Positions 11,954 to 25,300 of a stretch of 64,000 nt of DNA are shown here, piece by piece. Source of the stretch: Watersipora subatra (lineage: Eukaryota > Bryozoa > Gymnolaemata > Cheilostomatida > Watersiporidae); the NCBI RefSeq assembly GCF_963576615.1, contig NC_088710.1, forward strand, positions 22,005,114 through 22,069,113, in the 5' to 3' direction. The translations under genes and the position numbers were made by a program. Position 1 is the stretch's first letter. Every line of letters starts with the position of its first letter. The notes beneath the pieces were generated by a model. It did no database searches. It saw only the letters and a list, made by a program, of their open reading frames with translations, and had not been told where the DNA came from.

Positions 11954-12884
11954 CACTAAATTTAATAGATAGATTTCAGTTTTGTATAATCTGCTCTAGT
12001 TTGGTGTCCCATTCAGATGGATCTTGTGAAAGCTTATAAGCCAACTCGAGTTGATGTTTCTGTTTTTTTTCTCTGGCTAAACTCTTTTCAATGTTGTCAC
12101 AACAGTGCTTAACTGAAACAGGGAGTATTTTGAAGTTAAATTTTAAACACCAACCTTTATTTCCCAAAACAAGCACTTCAAGCCACCCATCCATAATTAT
12201 AGCTGCTGACAGACCGCACATATGTTCCTAAGCAAATCCCAGTTTTCTCATTTCCACGCGTTCAATCATAAAGAGCTGTGTATATCAGCGCATGTACACA
12301 TCTATTATATTCTAGTAACTAGTGACTCTATGTTTGTATACTGTTGCTGGGACAATGAATAGTTAACAAAGCTTATTGTCTTTGCTGTGAGTTACTCTTT
12401 ATTGAACATTTGATTAGTAGCTGGCATGTGCAGAGCTATTCAACTCACAGATACAACTGACAGCTACACGCACATTTATCTACTGACAGCTATATTGCAG
12501 GTCATCTCTTGAGGTACTGTGGGAGGATCGCAGATATGTCAACAAAAAAGGTTTGTCATTTACAAATTTTTATATATCATTAACAAATAGGAATAAAAAT
12601 TAGGTTGCTGTTTATTTAATTTTAGAGTTTTGTTGTATCTTCCGCAAATTGGGTGTAAGAGGAGGAGATTATGTTTTGGTTTTACTAGTGCTGTAGTGGT
12701 AAAGATGAACACTTCGATGACAAATGCATATATGTGTTGTCATATATCATATCCGTTCGTTTAATATCACTCAAAAGCTATAAAAGTTGTGTCAGAGAAG
12801 AGAAAAAACGCAAACAGAGAAAGCCACATAGGAGTAAATGTGATGCTGGTGGGAAGACAAGCGCCAAGACTCATGACTAGTTCT

Positions 12885-13135
12885 ATGAAGGGTTTTAAAA
12901 ATGAACATACACAAAGTTTTAGTAGATTTTATCAGAAGATATCAACATTTTTTTATCATTTGCTGTTGTTGTTTTTTTTTGGAGATGATCTGACTGCCAA
13001 AATATTTTAGGATTAAAATCGACAAAACTTGATTGCGCATGAGATGGTCAGAAAAAAATATGTGCCAAAATGACTTCACTAGTTGCGCGGCTGCCTGTCT
13101 CTCGTAATTGATATCTGCTATTGCTTATAAGCTCC
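12885..13135 (+). repeat. Interspersed repeat family A, copy 2
   Basis: Shares blocks with 32535-32830 in the same orientation and with 4226-4500 inverted: TTTTATCAGAAGATATC, GGATTAAAATCGACAAAA and CTGCCTGTCTCTC. A partial inverted copy with CACCTCAAACATCA follows at about 13225-13345. Confidence 0.65.
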
Positions 13136-13224
13136 GTGTCTCTATTCTGTTTGTCTCATTGCAACTGTAATCGCACTTTCGCTTGTTCTGAGCCTTTTGA
13201 TCACAATCCAGTTTTGCTGATTTT

Positions 13225-13345
13225 AATCTTAAGACATCCTGGCAGTCAGATCACCTCAAACATCAAAAAATCACAAATGATAAAAAATACCAATAATTTC
13301 CGACAAACGCGTCTAAAAAGGTGGAGAAAGTTAATATTTAAAGTC
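13225..13345 (-). repeat. Interspersed repeat family A, partial copy
   Basis: Contains CAGTCAGATCACCTCAAACATC followed by a CACAAATGATAAAAAATACC block, matching the corresponding part of the 4226-4500 copy. It lies next to copy 2 in opposite orientation. Confidence 0.5.
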
Positions 13346-13984
13346 ATTCAGGGAACTAGTAATCTCTGATAACTCTCTAAAAAGTGTACGACATGTGATG
13401 AGATCTCGGTATTTCATGTTGGCACATCATAGGATAACACAGAAATAATCTTAACTTTATAGAACTCTATGATCAATAAGTTTAGTAAATGGCAATCCAC
13501 ATCATGGCAGCTTCAACAGCGAAAGTAGTTCAGTAAGAATGCCAACCTTTTCTAAAACCTGATCCCTAAAGGATAGACAGCAACCAGCGATCAGTCCGAA
13601 CAATTTTTTCGATTTCACATGTAAGATACAATGGTTTCCAAAGTATTAGAACAAATTTAAGAGAAGACATCGTTTACTCTATGTATTAGTCTATGGATCA
13701 GCATAGACAATTAACTGAATCTGCCAAAAAGCTTTTTGCTGAATTCAAGTGAGATAATATTAATCTTTTGAAAATTACTCTTAAGTGAGTTTGAAGATTG
13801 CAAAATTAAAATATATATTTTTTAATAGAAATAGAAAGACTTTGTTTTGTAGTTTTAGTGATAAGGAAAGACAACTCTAATGAATTTTTGGCATTTGTTT
13901 AATGGGTATTATTGTGTACCCTGGGAGTCTCTTGTGGTGTTAAGTATTGGCAGGTGTAGTAGCTATACATACAATTATTCTGAA

Positions 13985-14115
13985 ATGCTGAGGGGAGGTT
14001 GGTTAGAGCAGTTGCTAGAGTGTTGGTTGCCCAAGATGAATGTCAAAAGTTTGAATCCTGTTTAAAGCTGTAAAAGGCGCTGTCCGGTCTTTCACGAAAC
14101 ACAAGCTAATTCCTT
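13985..14115 (+). mobile_element. tRNA-derived SINE-like copy
   Basis: Box A-like GGTTGGTTAGAGCAGTTGC and box B-like AGTTTGAATCCTG are spaced as in tRNA-derived SINEs. A related tail (CTTATTATAGTAAAG) occurs at about 14497 and in other copies. Confidence 0.55.
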
Positions 14116-14767
14116 TTTTTCAGACTCAGAAATAATAAGGCATGAGACTAGAGTGCTTTAGTGCTTTATACTTTCATTTAACAGGCAGAGTTACACCCAA
14201 AGACTACTTTGTCATCTTAGAAAAATTGCCAGCCTTTTTTATGGTTTGCCTATGACAGCAATGTTACATAAGATAGCATGGTCAAACACGCCCGATGGCA
14301 ATTACATAAGTTGTGGTAAGACATTCAAAACACAAAGAAAAGGATATAATAAGTTGCTAAATAAAGATATGCATATGTGACAGATACTGCATTCAAATAT
14401 AGTTTAGGTTTTAAAATGTAGCCGATGATGTCTGTGTGCTACGGCCACCACAAAGCTATATTTTACCCCGAGGGTGGACATATATAGACACAGATCTTAT
14501 TATAGTAAAGATGAAGTAAAGGATAATTTTTTTTCAAACAAATTTATACAAAATTTAAATATTTAGATACTTTTAAAGAACTAAAACAAGAATTGATCAA
14601 TCAGCCTGTTTTAGAACAAAATAGGCATTGCCATGGTTGACATGCTCAACAAGTGGTTTTCTGCACATTGTGACACTTGGTGACAAGTGACATCTGGTTT
14701 TGACTCTACTCTATGAAAGTTGAAATGCCATGAATAGATAAGAACACAAAAACCTTTGTTATAAAAG

Positions 14768-14774
14768 TATAAAA
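14768..14774 (+). promoter_or_regulatory. TATA box candidate for PRODH2
   Basis: TATAAAA lies 133 bp upstream of the PRODH2 initiation codon. A start about 30 bp downstream would give a short leader of roughly 105 nt. There is no transcript evidence. Confidence 0.45.
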
Positions 14775-14906
14775 ACAGACATTGCTGTCACATTATGTTA
14801 AAGGTCAGAGAGGCAGTCCAGCTGAGGTCAGCATGCTGGAGCAGTATGGAGAACTGTGAGCTATAATCTGACAGCCCTACAAGACTGCAGTCCGGGAGCA
14901 TAAAGC

Positions 14907-15185
14907 ATGGCTCGACCAACAATGTCAAGGACAATCGCAGGTGACACCTTGAGATACGTTTATTTCCATGGAGGTATTGCAACTAGAAGGCTTGGCATAG
15001 CTCAACTCTATTCTAAACAGACTCTTTGTTACTCTAGCTTGAGTGACAAGATAAAAGAAGTGGATATGAACTTTATGGATAGCTCGAGGACTGCGTTTAG
15101 GAAGAAAAGCTTTGGAGAGCTATTGAGGGCCTTGACTGTTCTTAGCCTCTGCTCTTCTAATAGCCTGGTGACCCACAACCAGCAG
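14907..15185 (+). CDS. PRODH2: PRODH2 exon 1
   Basis: Encodes residues 1-93: ATG, basic leader, then [19 protein letters not shown] and THNQQ, which match the first helices before the barrel in PRODH proteins. It ends CAG before GTATTT, phase 0. The frame closes just beyond the donor. Confidence 0.9.
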
Positions 15186-18100
15186 GTATTTATGTTTATC
15201 ACCTGCTGTCTGCTTCGGTAAAACAATTATACGGTAGCCTGTGATTCTACACGAAAGTTGCTGGCCTGTGAGGTTGTTACATAGGAGCGCTTCTACTGTA
15301 CATATTCTACTGCGCTGGTTCAGAGAATAGACTGACGATGTGCAAATGCTGGATCAATGCCAGCTTTCCTATGAATCATTCTAGCCAACATTATAGTATA
15401 GAAAAGACCACCTTTGTGTTCTTTTCTATATTTGTGAATAGGTATGTACATATATATTGAAAATGTTTTTCAAATTTTTGAGCAAAGGCACCCGACTAGC
15501 GACACTGTAAAACAGATTTGTTGCGCCGAAAAATTTGACTTTCTAGGGAAGTTTTAGTCCATACATGAAAAAACCTGTTTCCTCACTCTGGTCTGCTCAA
15601 GTGGATGGTAACGTCTACTCAAACTCAGGCATCCTACCAGAGACCTCGGAGTTTGAGCACTCGCCTCAAGATCTTGACCATCCCCAATAATGTGCTTTTC
15701 TGCAACTCACCTGTGCTGGCTGTTGCCGGCCATTTGGCAAAGCCACATTTGATGTGCAGGTGTTATTGCATCCATTGCACCAATGATTACTGGGATAATA
15801 GTTGCTCTTACATGCCAGCACTTTTGTATTTTGTATATTTTATTTACAAAGTATATATTATAAAGTATATTTATTTATTTTATAAAGTATAAAATTTAAG
15901 TACATACAAAAAGATATTTTGAATTATTCAAATTCAATAGATTGATTTAGCCATTCAGTAGTTTGTCAGAGTTTCTAAATACAATTTGTTGTTTATCATT
16001 TTTATTTAAATTGCTTCTGTTTGATAATTTTAACTGGTGCTGAATAGAGTTAACAGAATGTATTGTATAAAAATTAAAAGAATATCTCATATCTATGCTT
16101 TTGAAATACGTTAAAACTTCTATTTGAACGCCATGATGCTCTATTTATCAACCCTTTCCCTATAGTAGTGCCTTATTAGAGGTGACGTTCACACAGAGAC
16201 TGGCGTTGTATTTTTCAAACGGCTCGTCGGAGTTTTGGGAAGATAAATTTAATCATTTTACAGGTGAAGTAAATGTCGTCTATATTTTGCACGCTCCTTT
16301 GGGCGGAGTGACATTATCCCTTTTAGATGGGAGAAACCTGCTAACTTACCTCCAACTTGTCCTAGATCTCTAAATAAATGTGCATTGGGAAGCCGATAAA
16401 TATCAAATGAAAGTTGGTTTTATTTGAGGTTTAACAGTACTTAATATTCTTTAAAATAATTTTCAACTCCACCTATGTGGAAGGTCATAAGAGACCTTTC
16501 TCTCAAAATGCCAAAGAATTATGATGTGAATATGAAATGTCTGTGTTATGCTCCCTTTAAAGACAGCGAGTTCAATCATATGTTATGATTAACTCTTCAC
16601 ACCAAGCAGGCATTGTAAAGGAGCTGGTCTATATACATCCCTAATACTACATGTATTATTGTACAATTCGTGTAGTACTCTTCATATGCATTCCTCAACC
16701 AGCTTACTCAACTCAACAAAACACTCACATCCGTGTTTCAACAACCCTAGTTGAAACTAAAAGTGCACTTGCTTCAAGGCAATTTATTGGAGTTGTCTTC
16801 ACACTGACAAAGCGTATTTGGTATAAAACGAAAAACGGTAGTAAAAATGGCCTTGTCTCAGTTACTGACACAAAATTGGTGAAACGCTGCACATTATGTA
16901 TGTCCATTTTTTATGGCTGTCATTGACGGAGTACAGGATGGAATTGACCAATCATATCTCGCAATGTTAATAGTGCCGAAAACAAAGCAAATGAAATGTA
17001 TATCGATGTTGTATTTATCGGCTGGAAATGTTGAGACATTCTGTATAGTTGGAAATGGTTTGGTGTAGAGTCTTTTTAAAAATGTATTTCAAATCATAAA
17101 CAGATTAGAAGACATTTAAACTCTATCACTCTGTGAAAAGACAACTCCAACAAGTTATCCTGGTGCGCCTTTGAAATGGAACTAGTAGCTTTATACAAGC
17201 ACCCATGGCCTAGTAGTCTGAGTCACACGATCTGCACGCAACATGTTAGGGTTTAAGTATAAAAAAAGGCTGGTAGTGGTGATAGGAATGACATTCAATC
17301 TTAAATCACTCTCACCAGTTGTCGAGGTTCCCTTGTAACTGGACTCAGACATGTCCAGCCGAGATCACAGAGCAATTGTTTGTACAACAATTCTCTCATA
17401 AAACATGCACGGCCTCTGCTTGCAGTAAGCTAATCAGACATGTTATTCAATCTTCGATGGGCTACTCACACTAATTCATAAACAGTTCAATAGAATCAAA
17501 TGGAGAAGTTTCCTTGCTGTTTAAACAACTAGTAATAGCAACTAAATCTTCAAGATATTAACAGATGAGCCTTGATTTCTTTTATAGTTAATGACAACCT
17601 TCCGAAAGATTCTCGGACGATCGCTTTACGAAAGGTTTATGCAACTGACGTTTTATGGCCAGTTTGTAATTGGGAAAGAAGAAAAGACTGTCAGACCAAT
17701 CATAGAGCGATACCTGAAAGATGGAGTTGGACCAATACTCTATTACGCTTTGGAGGAAGATAAATCTGAAACGAATCGGTTAGTTTCCTAACGATGATGT
17801 TTCCTTGTTATCAATTTTCTATGCTTTTGTTATCAAAGTTTCACAGTGTTGCTATTTCTACTGACAGCACCTCCAGCACACATAAATACCTCTAAAGCGA
17901 GAGTTCACTGAGTTCATCATACATAAGGAATAACAGCTACTTATTCCTGTACCATGGACACCTGAAGACTCGTAGATTATAATCATACACAACTTAATAT
18001 AATATACTATATTTAGTACCACCAATAATTTTTATTTAACCAAAATATTTGAATAGAAAAGTCTGTTTGAGCACAAATAGTCACACTTTTACACACTAAT

Positions 18101-19275
18101 CTATTACAGAATAAACAGTAGGTACTTGTTTTACTGTAAATAGTTCAGTTTAAAGCTTTTACAATATTTATTTTTAAAATGTCTTTTTAAACATGTTCTT
18201 CAAATATCGCTTTCTTCTCTATGCACAGTTACTGCATCTCTAGAAGCAAAACAACAGAGTAATTAGTTCTGCTGACACTGTTGTAATACAGCAGCGCAGG
18301 AAGAGCTTGTAAGTCTTCATATCGATAGTAGTTCTAATGTTGGCACTGCTTCAGTTTTATCCTAAGTGTACCAGCAATTGGTTTGATATACCATTACAGA
18401 TATCACAGTGAATGCATTCTTAGCTTATATAATTTTGGTTAGGGGCAAAATAAAACCAAAAAAATAGCCTAAGATTTTGTGGTTTTGGCTGACAGAAAGC
18501 TTCAAGACTAATGAAGATTAATACAGTGTTTGAGTAGATATTTATTGTGCAATGGAATGAGACAACTCCAAACCACGAATGACCTTTTAAAAATTTAACA
18601 CAAGTCTATGTAAATACTATGCTCCAGTTCAATATAGCTAAACTACAGCAGCATGATGCTGATTTCATGATGCTGATGACAATTTAATTGATTCTGATCT
18701 AGTAATACCATCTTCTCTTTATGCCTAAAACTTGAGAATTTTTCTCTAAAAATAAGCTTGAATGTTGTCATTTGTATAAGTAACATAGATTCACAGGCTA
18801 AAAAGGTGCAGATTGTCAGGTAAAAGTAACCAATGGTCAATAGCCTTACATGTTCATCCTTAGGCATTGATTACTCATGAAGGACTGCTAACTCCATTGA
18901 TCTGTTTAGGCCCTACATAAAATTATTTATATTTCTCTTGATATTTTATCATTTATTTTTGTTAAAGAAATTACATTGATATTCGTTGTAGCTTAAGCAA
19001 TGACCCGTTTTATGCCCGAAATGTTGCTTCATTCAAAGAAGCGATTGATATAACAGCAAGGGCAGCAAAGACAAATGGATACATAGCGGTCAAACCCACA
19101 GCCCTTTGCTCTCCCTACCTTTGGGTAAAGTAAAGCACTTGTTAACATTCTTGCAGTCTATACAGAATACTTTATACTTTATCACACTTGCAAATATATA
19201 TACGTATATATATATACGTATATATATACGTATATATATACGTATATATATACGTATATATACGTATATATATAC

Positions 19276-19317
<42 letters not shown>

Positions 19318-22300
19318 GTATATACTTTATACTTTATCGCACTTGCAAATAAATATATGTATAATTAATATGTATCCTACTGCTTTAGCCTTCATCACAT
19401 CTAAATCATCCTCTTGTTGCCAGTTGGAGTTATCTGTCTAGGCATGCATAGTTGATGCTATGCTTAAAACTCTGGTATATAGCGCTTCCAACTATTTTCT
19501 TTCTACTCATCTGTACCCTAATGTCATATACTTGCAGGTAAAACTGACAGAAGTTATACAACAGCGAACACAGCAGGTAGAGTCTGACTCCTACCACAGA
19601 CATACAGAGTTTCTGTGTGGCTCCCAACCAGAGGGACTGACTAAGGTTGAAGTTCAGGAGCTCAACAAACTGGGTCAAAGGGCTGAAGACATCATAACGG
19701 TAGTGCTTTTTATGTTCATAGAGTGATCATACTGGCTGCAGTTTTCATAAAGACATTATAGCTATTCATATTGTTGGGCTAAATCTCTTGCTTCATATTT
19801 CATAGAGTGGTTGTTGCTACCTTTGATAAAATTGTTGTAGTCACTATGATTAATAAGTTAAATTTTTGTGGTAAAATCCATAGAGTGACCGTAACTGCCC
19901 AAATGATTGCACTGAATCATCTGTTGTATATCTAATAGAGTAAGAGCACAACTCTTCTCATGAAGGTGTCAAATTTTGCCTGGCAATGGCCAGGCAAAAT
20001 TTGACACCTTGTTGAAAAAATTTGACACCTGCCTGGCCGCTAAACTATAATAAATTAAATTTTATTGAACTAAAAAGTATTTAAAGCACTCAGAAATAAA
20101 TGCATTGTTAATTCTGTATAAAAAAATTTTTTTCACAAAAAAATATTTTCCTTTGTTAATGAAGTTTACGGAGCAAACATTTTCTCTAGGACTACTATTT
20201 TGTATCAAAAACTAGAGTGAAATAAAATACAGCTTTAGGTATTTTTTACCGTTTCTGTCAAAAGTATTCAGTGCACCCTTTGGCAAAAGTTATTTACTAT
20301 TTGTATGCCTGTCAGTCCTGTGCACCATGAGAGATCGTCATGAGATATCAGTATGAGCATAATTATCCTATGTTGCAGTGAGGCGACAGAGAAGTGTAGT
20401 GGTTATTGTGCTGGTGTGTAAAATGAAGTGCCTGAGTTCAATTTTCATAAGAGGCTGTTTTTTCCTTCTCGCGGTTAGCGTGGCTTCGAATAGAAAAATG
20501 AATGAACACAGCTCTTATTGCAGCAAATATATCCAGACTGGAGTTGTTGGTACTTAGTAATAAGAGGACAACTCCTAGTTTCAGATGCAAATTATTTAGG
20601 GTGTGGCTAGTTTAACTTGTGCAATCCATAAGATACATTTCCACAGTCTATAGCTTTTGCTCAATCTTTTAAAAAGTTAAGTACTATCACTTTAGTTTAA
20701 AACAGGAGACTTCAAAATAATCTAATAACTAAAAGGCTAAACCTAACAAACTATCCTCTGCTTTATCATTAGAAACAACTATGGAAGAAATCTCAACATG
20801 CAAATCCGATTTGCAGTAGAGTATTTAGTCTTGCACAGTTTTCAAATGTGCTTCTGGGTATAATTTTAGCATCTAACAATGTATACATGTACATGTGGAA
20901 ACGTTCTTCTAGTACATACTCTCAATTAAAAAAACAGTTTTACCCGAGTGTATGCAAGCCATCAAAAACATAACGTAACGTGAAGTTGACCTTTCTTGCT
21001 TCTCTAAGGTGCTTTAGAATCCTTTCTAGGATATAAATGCCAAAATATTGGAAAAATATTTATTGTTGGACTTACATGCATTTCATCCAATGCATATCCA
21101 TAGACTTGGAGTTATCCACTCCATGCTATTATCAGTGATATATGGACAGCATAGCAATCATTTTGTCGCTGATCCTCAAATGAATCTAACAAACACTTTT
21201 ATTACACACTAAATGCTTTAGTTGGTCATAGCCCGAGGTTGACAGGGAGTGAAACATTTAAATATGAAGATACTGGGCAACTTCTTTTGTTAATGCATGA
21301 CCATGTGCGTTAAATACTACTAGTGGAATGCCCGGCTTGCACGGGTATAACAAAACAAAACAATTCAGCTTATAAAACAGTGACTGGTAATGTAGTCGCC
21401 TGCCGCTTGCCACTAGCCTGGCACAATGCCAATTGCTAAATTGAGTAAGCTAGTTAGTTATCCACGGTCGTTACTAATAAGAGCCGTGAGAACAAGCATG
21501 AAATTACGTTGTTCCGTAATGGAGATGGAGAGCGGTAGCGTATTTTCACCCACATAGCAACATATTTTGCCCAATGTATCCAATAATCTCGTGTAGCTGA
21601 ATTGGTAAGATATTTTCCTGGCGAATGTGAGGCTCCGCGACCAAATCTTCTGCAATAATGATTCGTCATTCAAATATTTTAATAGCTATTGCTGGACAAA
21701 CCGAAGCACACCTAAACTTTGATATTGATATAGATTGCTGGGCCTTAGTCAACTTTGATTTTATTAAGTATACCTTACCATAATATAACCGAAAAACTGC
21801 CGTAGCATGCGCTACCTTGGTTCAGCAACAATTGTGAAGGGATGTGCCCCATATCCGGAAGGAATTTGAAAGCACCCTATAATTAGCAGCCATGAATGAA
21901 ACCTTTGTATATTTGAATCGCTGCCACTATCATTTCAATATCTACCTATACTTTTTAGCATGCAGCTCACTCTGGTGTGAGGGTGATGATAGACGCTGAA
22001 CAGACCTACATGCAACCAGCAATACAGAGAGTGCTGGGAGTCGAGATGATGAACAAATTTAATAAGAAATCAGTGGTGGTGTTTGTCACCTACCAAACAT
22101 ATTTAAAGGTTGGTTCACAGGCTATTCAACCTCAACTCGGTCTCTTGAAATCCTGAAACAGAATTTTGGGATCTGGACTGTCGTTAGTGTAAACAATCTT
22201 ACTCTAATCTTGTTATTTAAAACGAATAGGTACTGTATACCCGTGTATGCGCTAATCTCGTGTGAATCAATAGATATTTTTAACACAAAAAATTGCATTA

Positions 22301-25300
22301 TTATAGGCATTACCCATGCAAAAGTCGATCTGTTATTCCAGAATATTTTGAAATATTCCAGAATATTTTGAAATATTTCAGAATATTCTGGAGTGTTTCA
22401 GAATATTCCAGAATATTTTGAAATATTCCAGAATATTTTGAAATATTTCAGAACATCCTGGAATATTCTGAAATACTCTGAAATAATTATATCAAACCTG
22501 AAACAAAGTTTTCTGCGTAAGAGCACAAAACATATCATTCAAAACTTGAAGTTCTTTACTTAATACAGCAAATAGAGTTCTTTGAGATGTTTAGATGAGG
22601 TCTGAGATGACCAGTCTATGGTGGCACACTAGAATGCGATTTAAGCGCTGCCTGTTCTCAATTGCGTGTTTGCTACTGCGTGGCTGGTACACAAACAAAA
22701 AAGCTAACAAAGATTGATGGTCTATCTGAATGTTCGTGCATTAGACTTTATTCAAAATTTACAGTCATAAAATTCGGCCTAAAATTTTCCCAAAAATATT
22801 ATGTGTTGAATTCAAAACTGACCTATGGCAGTACAGCACAACAATCGCGGCTACCATGTTACACCTGATCGTACGGTTGTAAGCTTGTTTACTGTTAATA
22901 TGTATAATTTTTGCAGGCATTTGATACTGATGATCACCATTTTTATGACTGTTTGTTAAGGCTTCATACTGATGTCTTTATATTGAATGTATTAGGACAA
23001 AGTTTTTTTTATATTCACATTCTAATCGATTCAGCAGCAACTTGTCCCCAAATATTGCTCCTGCATAAGTCGACCCAAAAATTTCACTCTAAAATCGTCT
23101 TCCAGCAATTCAACTTACACGGTAAATAGCAACTTTTGATGAACCTTGTTCAGGGAGCATTACAGAACATAGCAAGAGACCTTCAATACTGTCAGAGAGA
23201 AAACATCAAATTTGGAGGTCGAATTGTAAGAGGAGCTTATCTTAACCAGGAGAGAAATCTAGCTGAAGAGCATGGTAACTAGCTAAATATGTTCTATCAT
23301 TTTATATGCATCTAGCCTCAGGACTTACCTGTAAAAGATGTATGATGGCATATGGAAGCCAATAACAGATCTGCTAACGCCACAAGCCGCTCATCAGCCA
23401 GCAGGCCGTATTACAGAATTGAAAAGTTGATAGGTATAACTAAAAAAAGAGGTTAACTTTCATATTGCATTGAGGCATGGGGCAATGCACCGCCCATCCA
23501 TCTTACGAATTTAATAACATTTCAAAAGCGCATAAGGACCATTCACAAAAGACCCACCTCATCAAATCATCATCCATACTACCTATCAGTTCACTATATT
23601 CATACCGCATTATACTTTTAGCTCATCAAGAATTAAATTGTAATCACATCCCTCACACAATATATCAAACCCGACTCTCAAATTCCTGTCTAAATCTCCC
23701 ACATTCTTCTCCCTGTGCAGGCCATTGCAGTGTGAATTACCAACAGGCCATTTTTTGGAACCAACTTTCTAATATTATAACAAGCATAGAGATGATGGTC
23801 AGTTTCAAGAAAAAACTCAAATTACATCTTTTAACAAGTGAATAAAACCTAATTACCCATAAACATTGACATAGATTACGAGTACAGGATGACGACAAGT
23901 CCAACACCACAACTACTGTAGCTATGCTATTGCGAATTGTGGGCTTCATCTCTCTTCCAGCTTTTTTCTTTTGTTTAACTACTTTTATTGATGAAAATAA
24001 ATCACACAAAACAATTGACAAAATCATGTCAATGTTTTATTAAAAACATGAATTGTCTGGCTATTCTTGTCAAATTTATTAAAGGCCTTTCTCAGACATT
24101 GTAAGTGCATTTCGAGTTTTGTAGGATCAACATAAGATATCTATATCTACATACATGCCTATCAAACTCTGATCATCTGATCATCATGCTTGACACGTTA
24201 AACTGAAGAAATAAAATGTTCAGTAATAAAAGCCATTCATAAAACACTGCTATTCATGAAAAGCAAACTCCAAACATACAGCTTATGATACCGGCACCCT
24301 ACCAACTGTGCCAATCTGACTACCAGCTGGTTCTGTAATATAATCATTACTATAATAAGAGTCGTGCTCTGAGACATTAAATAAATTCTCATGTGAGGGA
24401 AGAGGTATAATAGCAGATAGCCTGAGCTCCATGAGTTATTAATTGTTTATTTGATGTGCAAAAGCTGGCCCTTGTCCAAGCAATGCCGGGCTCAATCAGC
24501 AATCTTAGAACTAGAGTTTTTCATACAAGAAGTTGCTATCCACCAGGTTGGACACTCGAAAATGTATCTTTGGATGCATGAAGGACAATAAATTGCTCTT
24601 TATGAAGGACATTGCCCTCTATGAAGGACAATTGCCCTTTATAAAAGACATTTGCCTACTATGATGGACAATTCTTTCTATGAAGGACAATTGCCCTCTA
24701 TGAAGGACATTGCCCTCTATAAAGGACAATTGCCCTCTATGAAGGACATTGCCCTCTATGAAGGACAATTGCCCTCTATGAAGGGCATTGCCCTCTATGA
24801 AGGACAATTGCCCTCTATGAAGGACAATTGCCCTCTATGAAGGACATTGCCCTCTATGAAGGACAATTGCCCTCTATGAAGGACATTGCCCTCTATGAAG
24901 AACAATTGCCCTCTATGAAGGACATTGCCCTCTATGAAGGACATTGCCCTCTATGAAGGACAGTACCCTCTATGAAGAACAATTGCCCTCTATGAAGGAC
25001 ATTGCCCTCTATGAAGGACAATTGCCCTCTATGAAGGACAATTGCCCTCTATGAAGGACAATTGTCCTCTATGAAGGACAATTGCCCTCTATGAAGGACA
25101 TTGCCCTCTATGAAGAACAATTGCCCTCTATGAAGGACATTGCCCTCTATGAAGGACATTGCCCTCTATGAAGGACATTGCCCTCTATGAAGAACAATTG
25201 CCCTCTATGAAGGACATTGCCCTCTATGAAGGACATTGCCCTCTATGAAGGACAGTACCCTCTATGAAGAACAATTGCCCTCTATGAAGGACATTGCCCT

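Larger units (their letters stand above)
5497..14767. other. Intergenic region between hedgehog and PRODH2
   Basis: About 9.3 kb lies between the divergent hedgehog (minus) and PRODH2 (plus) genes. I found no convincing protein-coding exon; the open frames here are short, lack family signatures and often overlap repeats. The region contains a CpG-rich patch, two TTAA MITEs, SINE-like copies, a 37-bp minisatellite and family A repeats, described separately. Hedgehog enhancers could lie here, but none can be recognised from sequence alone. Confidence 0.6.

Noticed and set aside
11703-12039. Open frames resembling each other at 11703-11924 and 41857-42159
   Set aside because: They lie inside the two copies of the TTAA MITE and match because the DNA is the same element; no transposase motifs.
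22917-23129. Open frame after a TTTTGCAG acceptor-like site as an extra PRODH2 exon
   Set aside because: The exons on either side join directly in frame at YLK/GALQNI as in the family, so an added exon would insert foreign sequence into the barrel.
24619-24840. Overlapping repetitive open frames (SFIEGN and [10 protein letters not shown] types) on both strands
   Set aside because: They are translations of the 19/20-bp minisatellite; there is no start context, splice context or family similarity.
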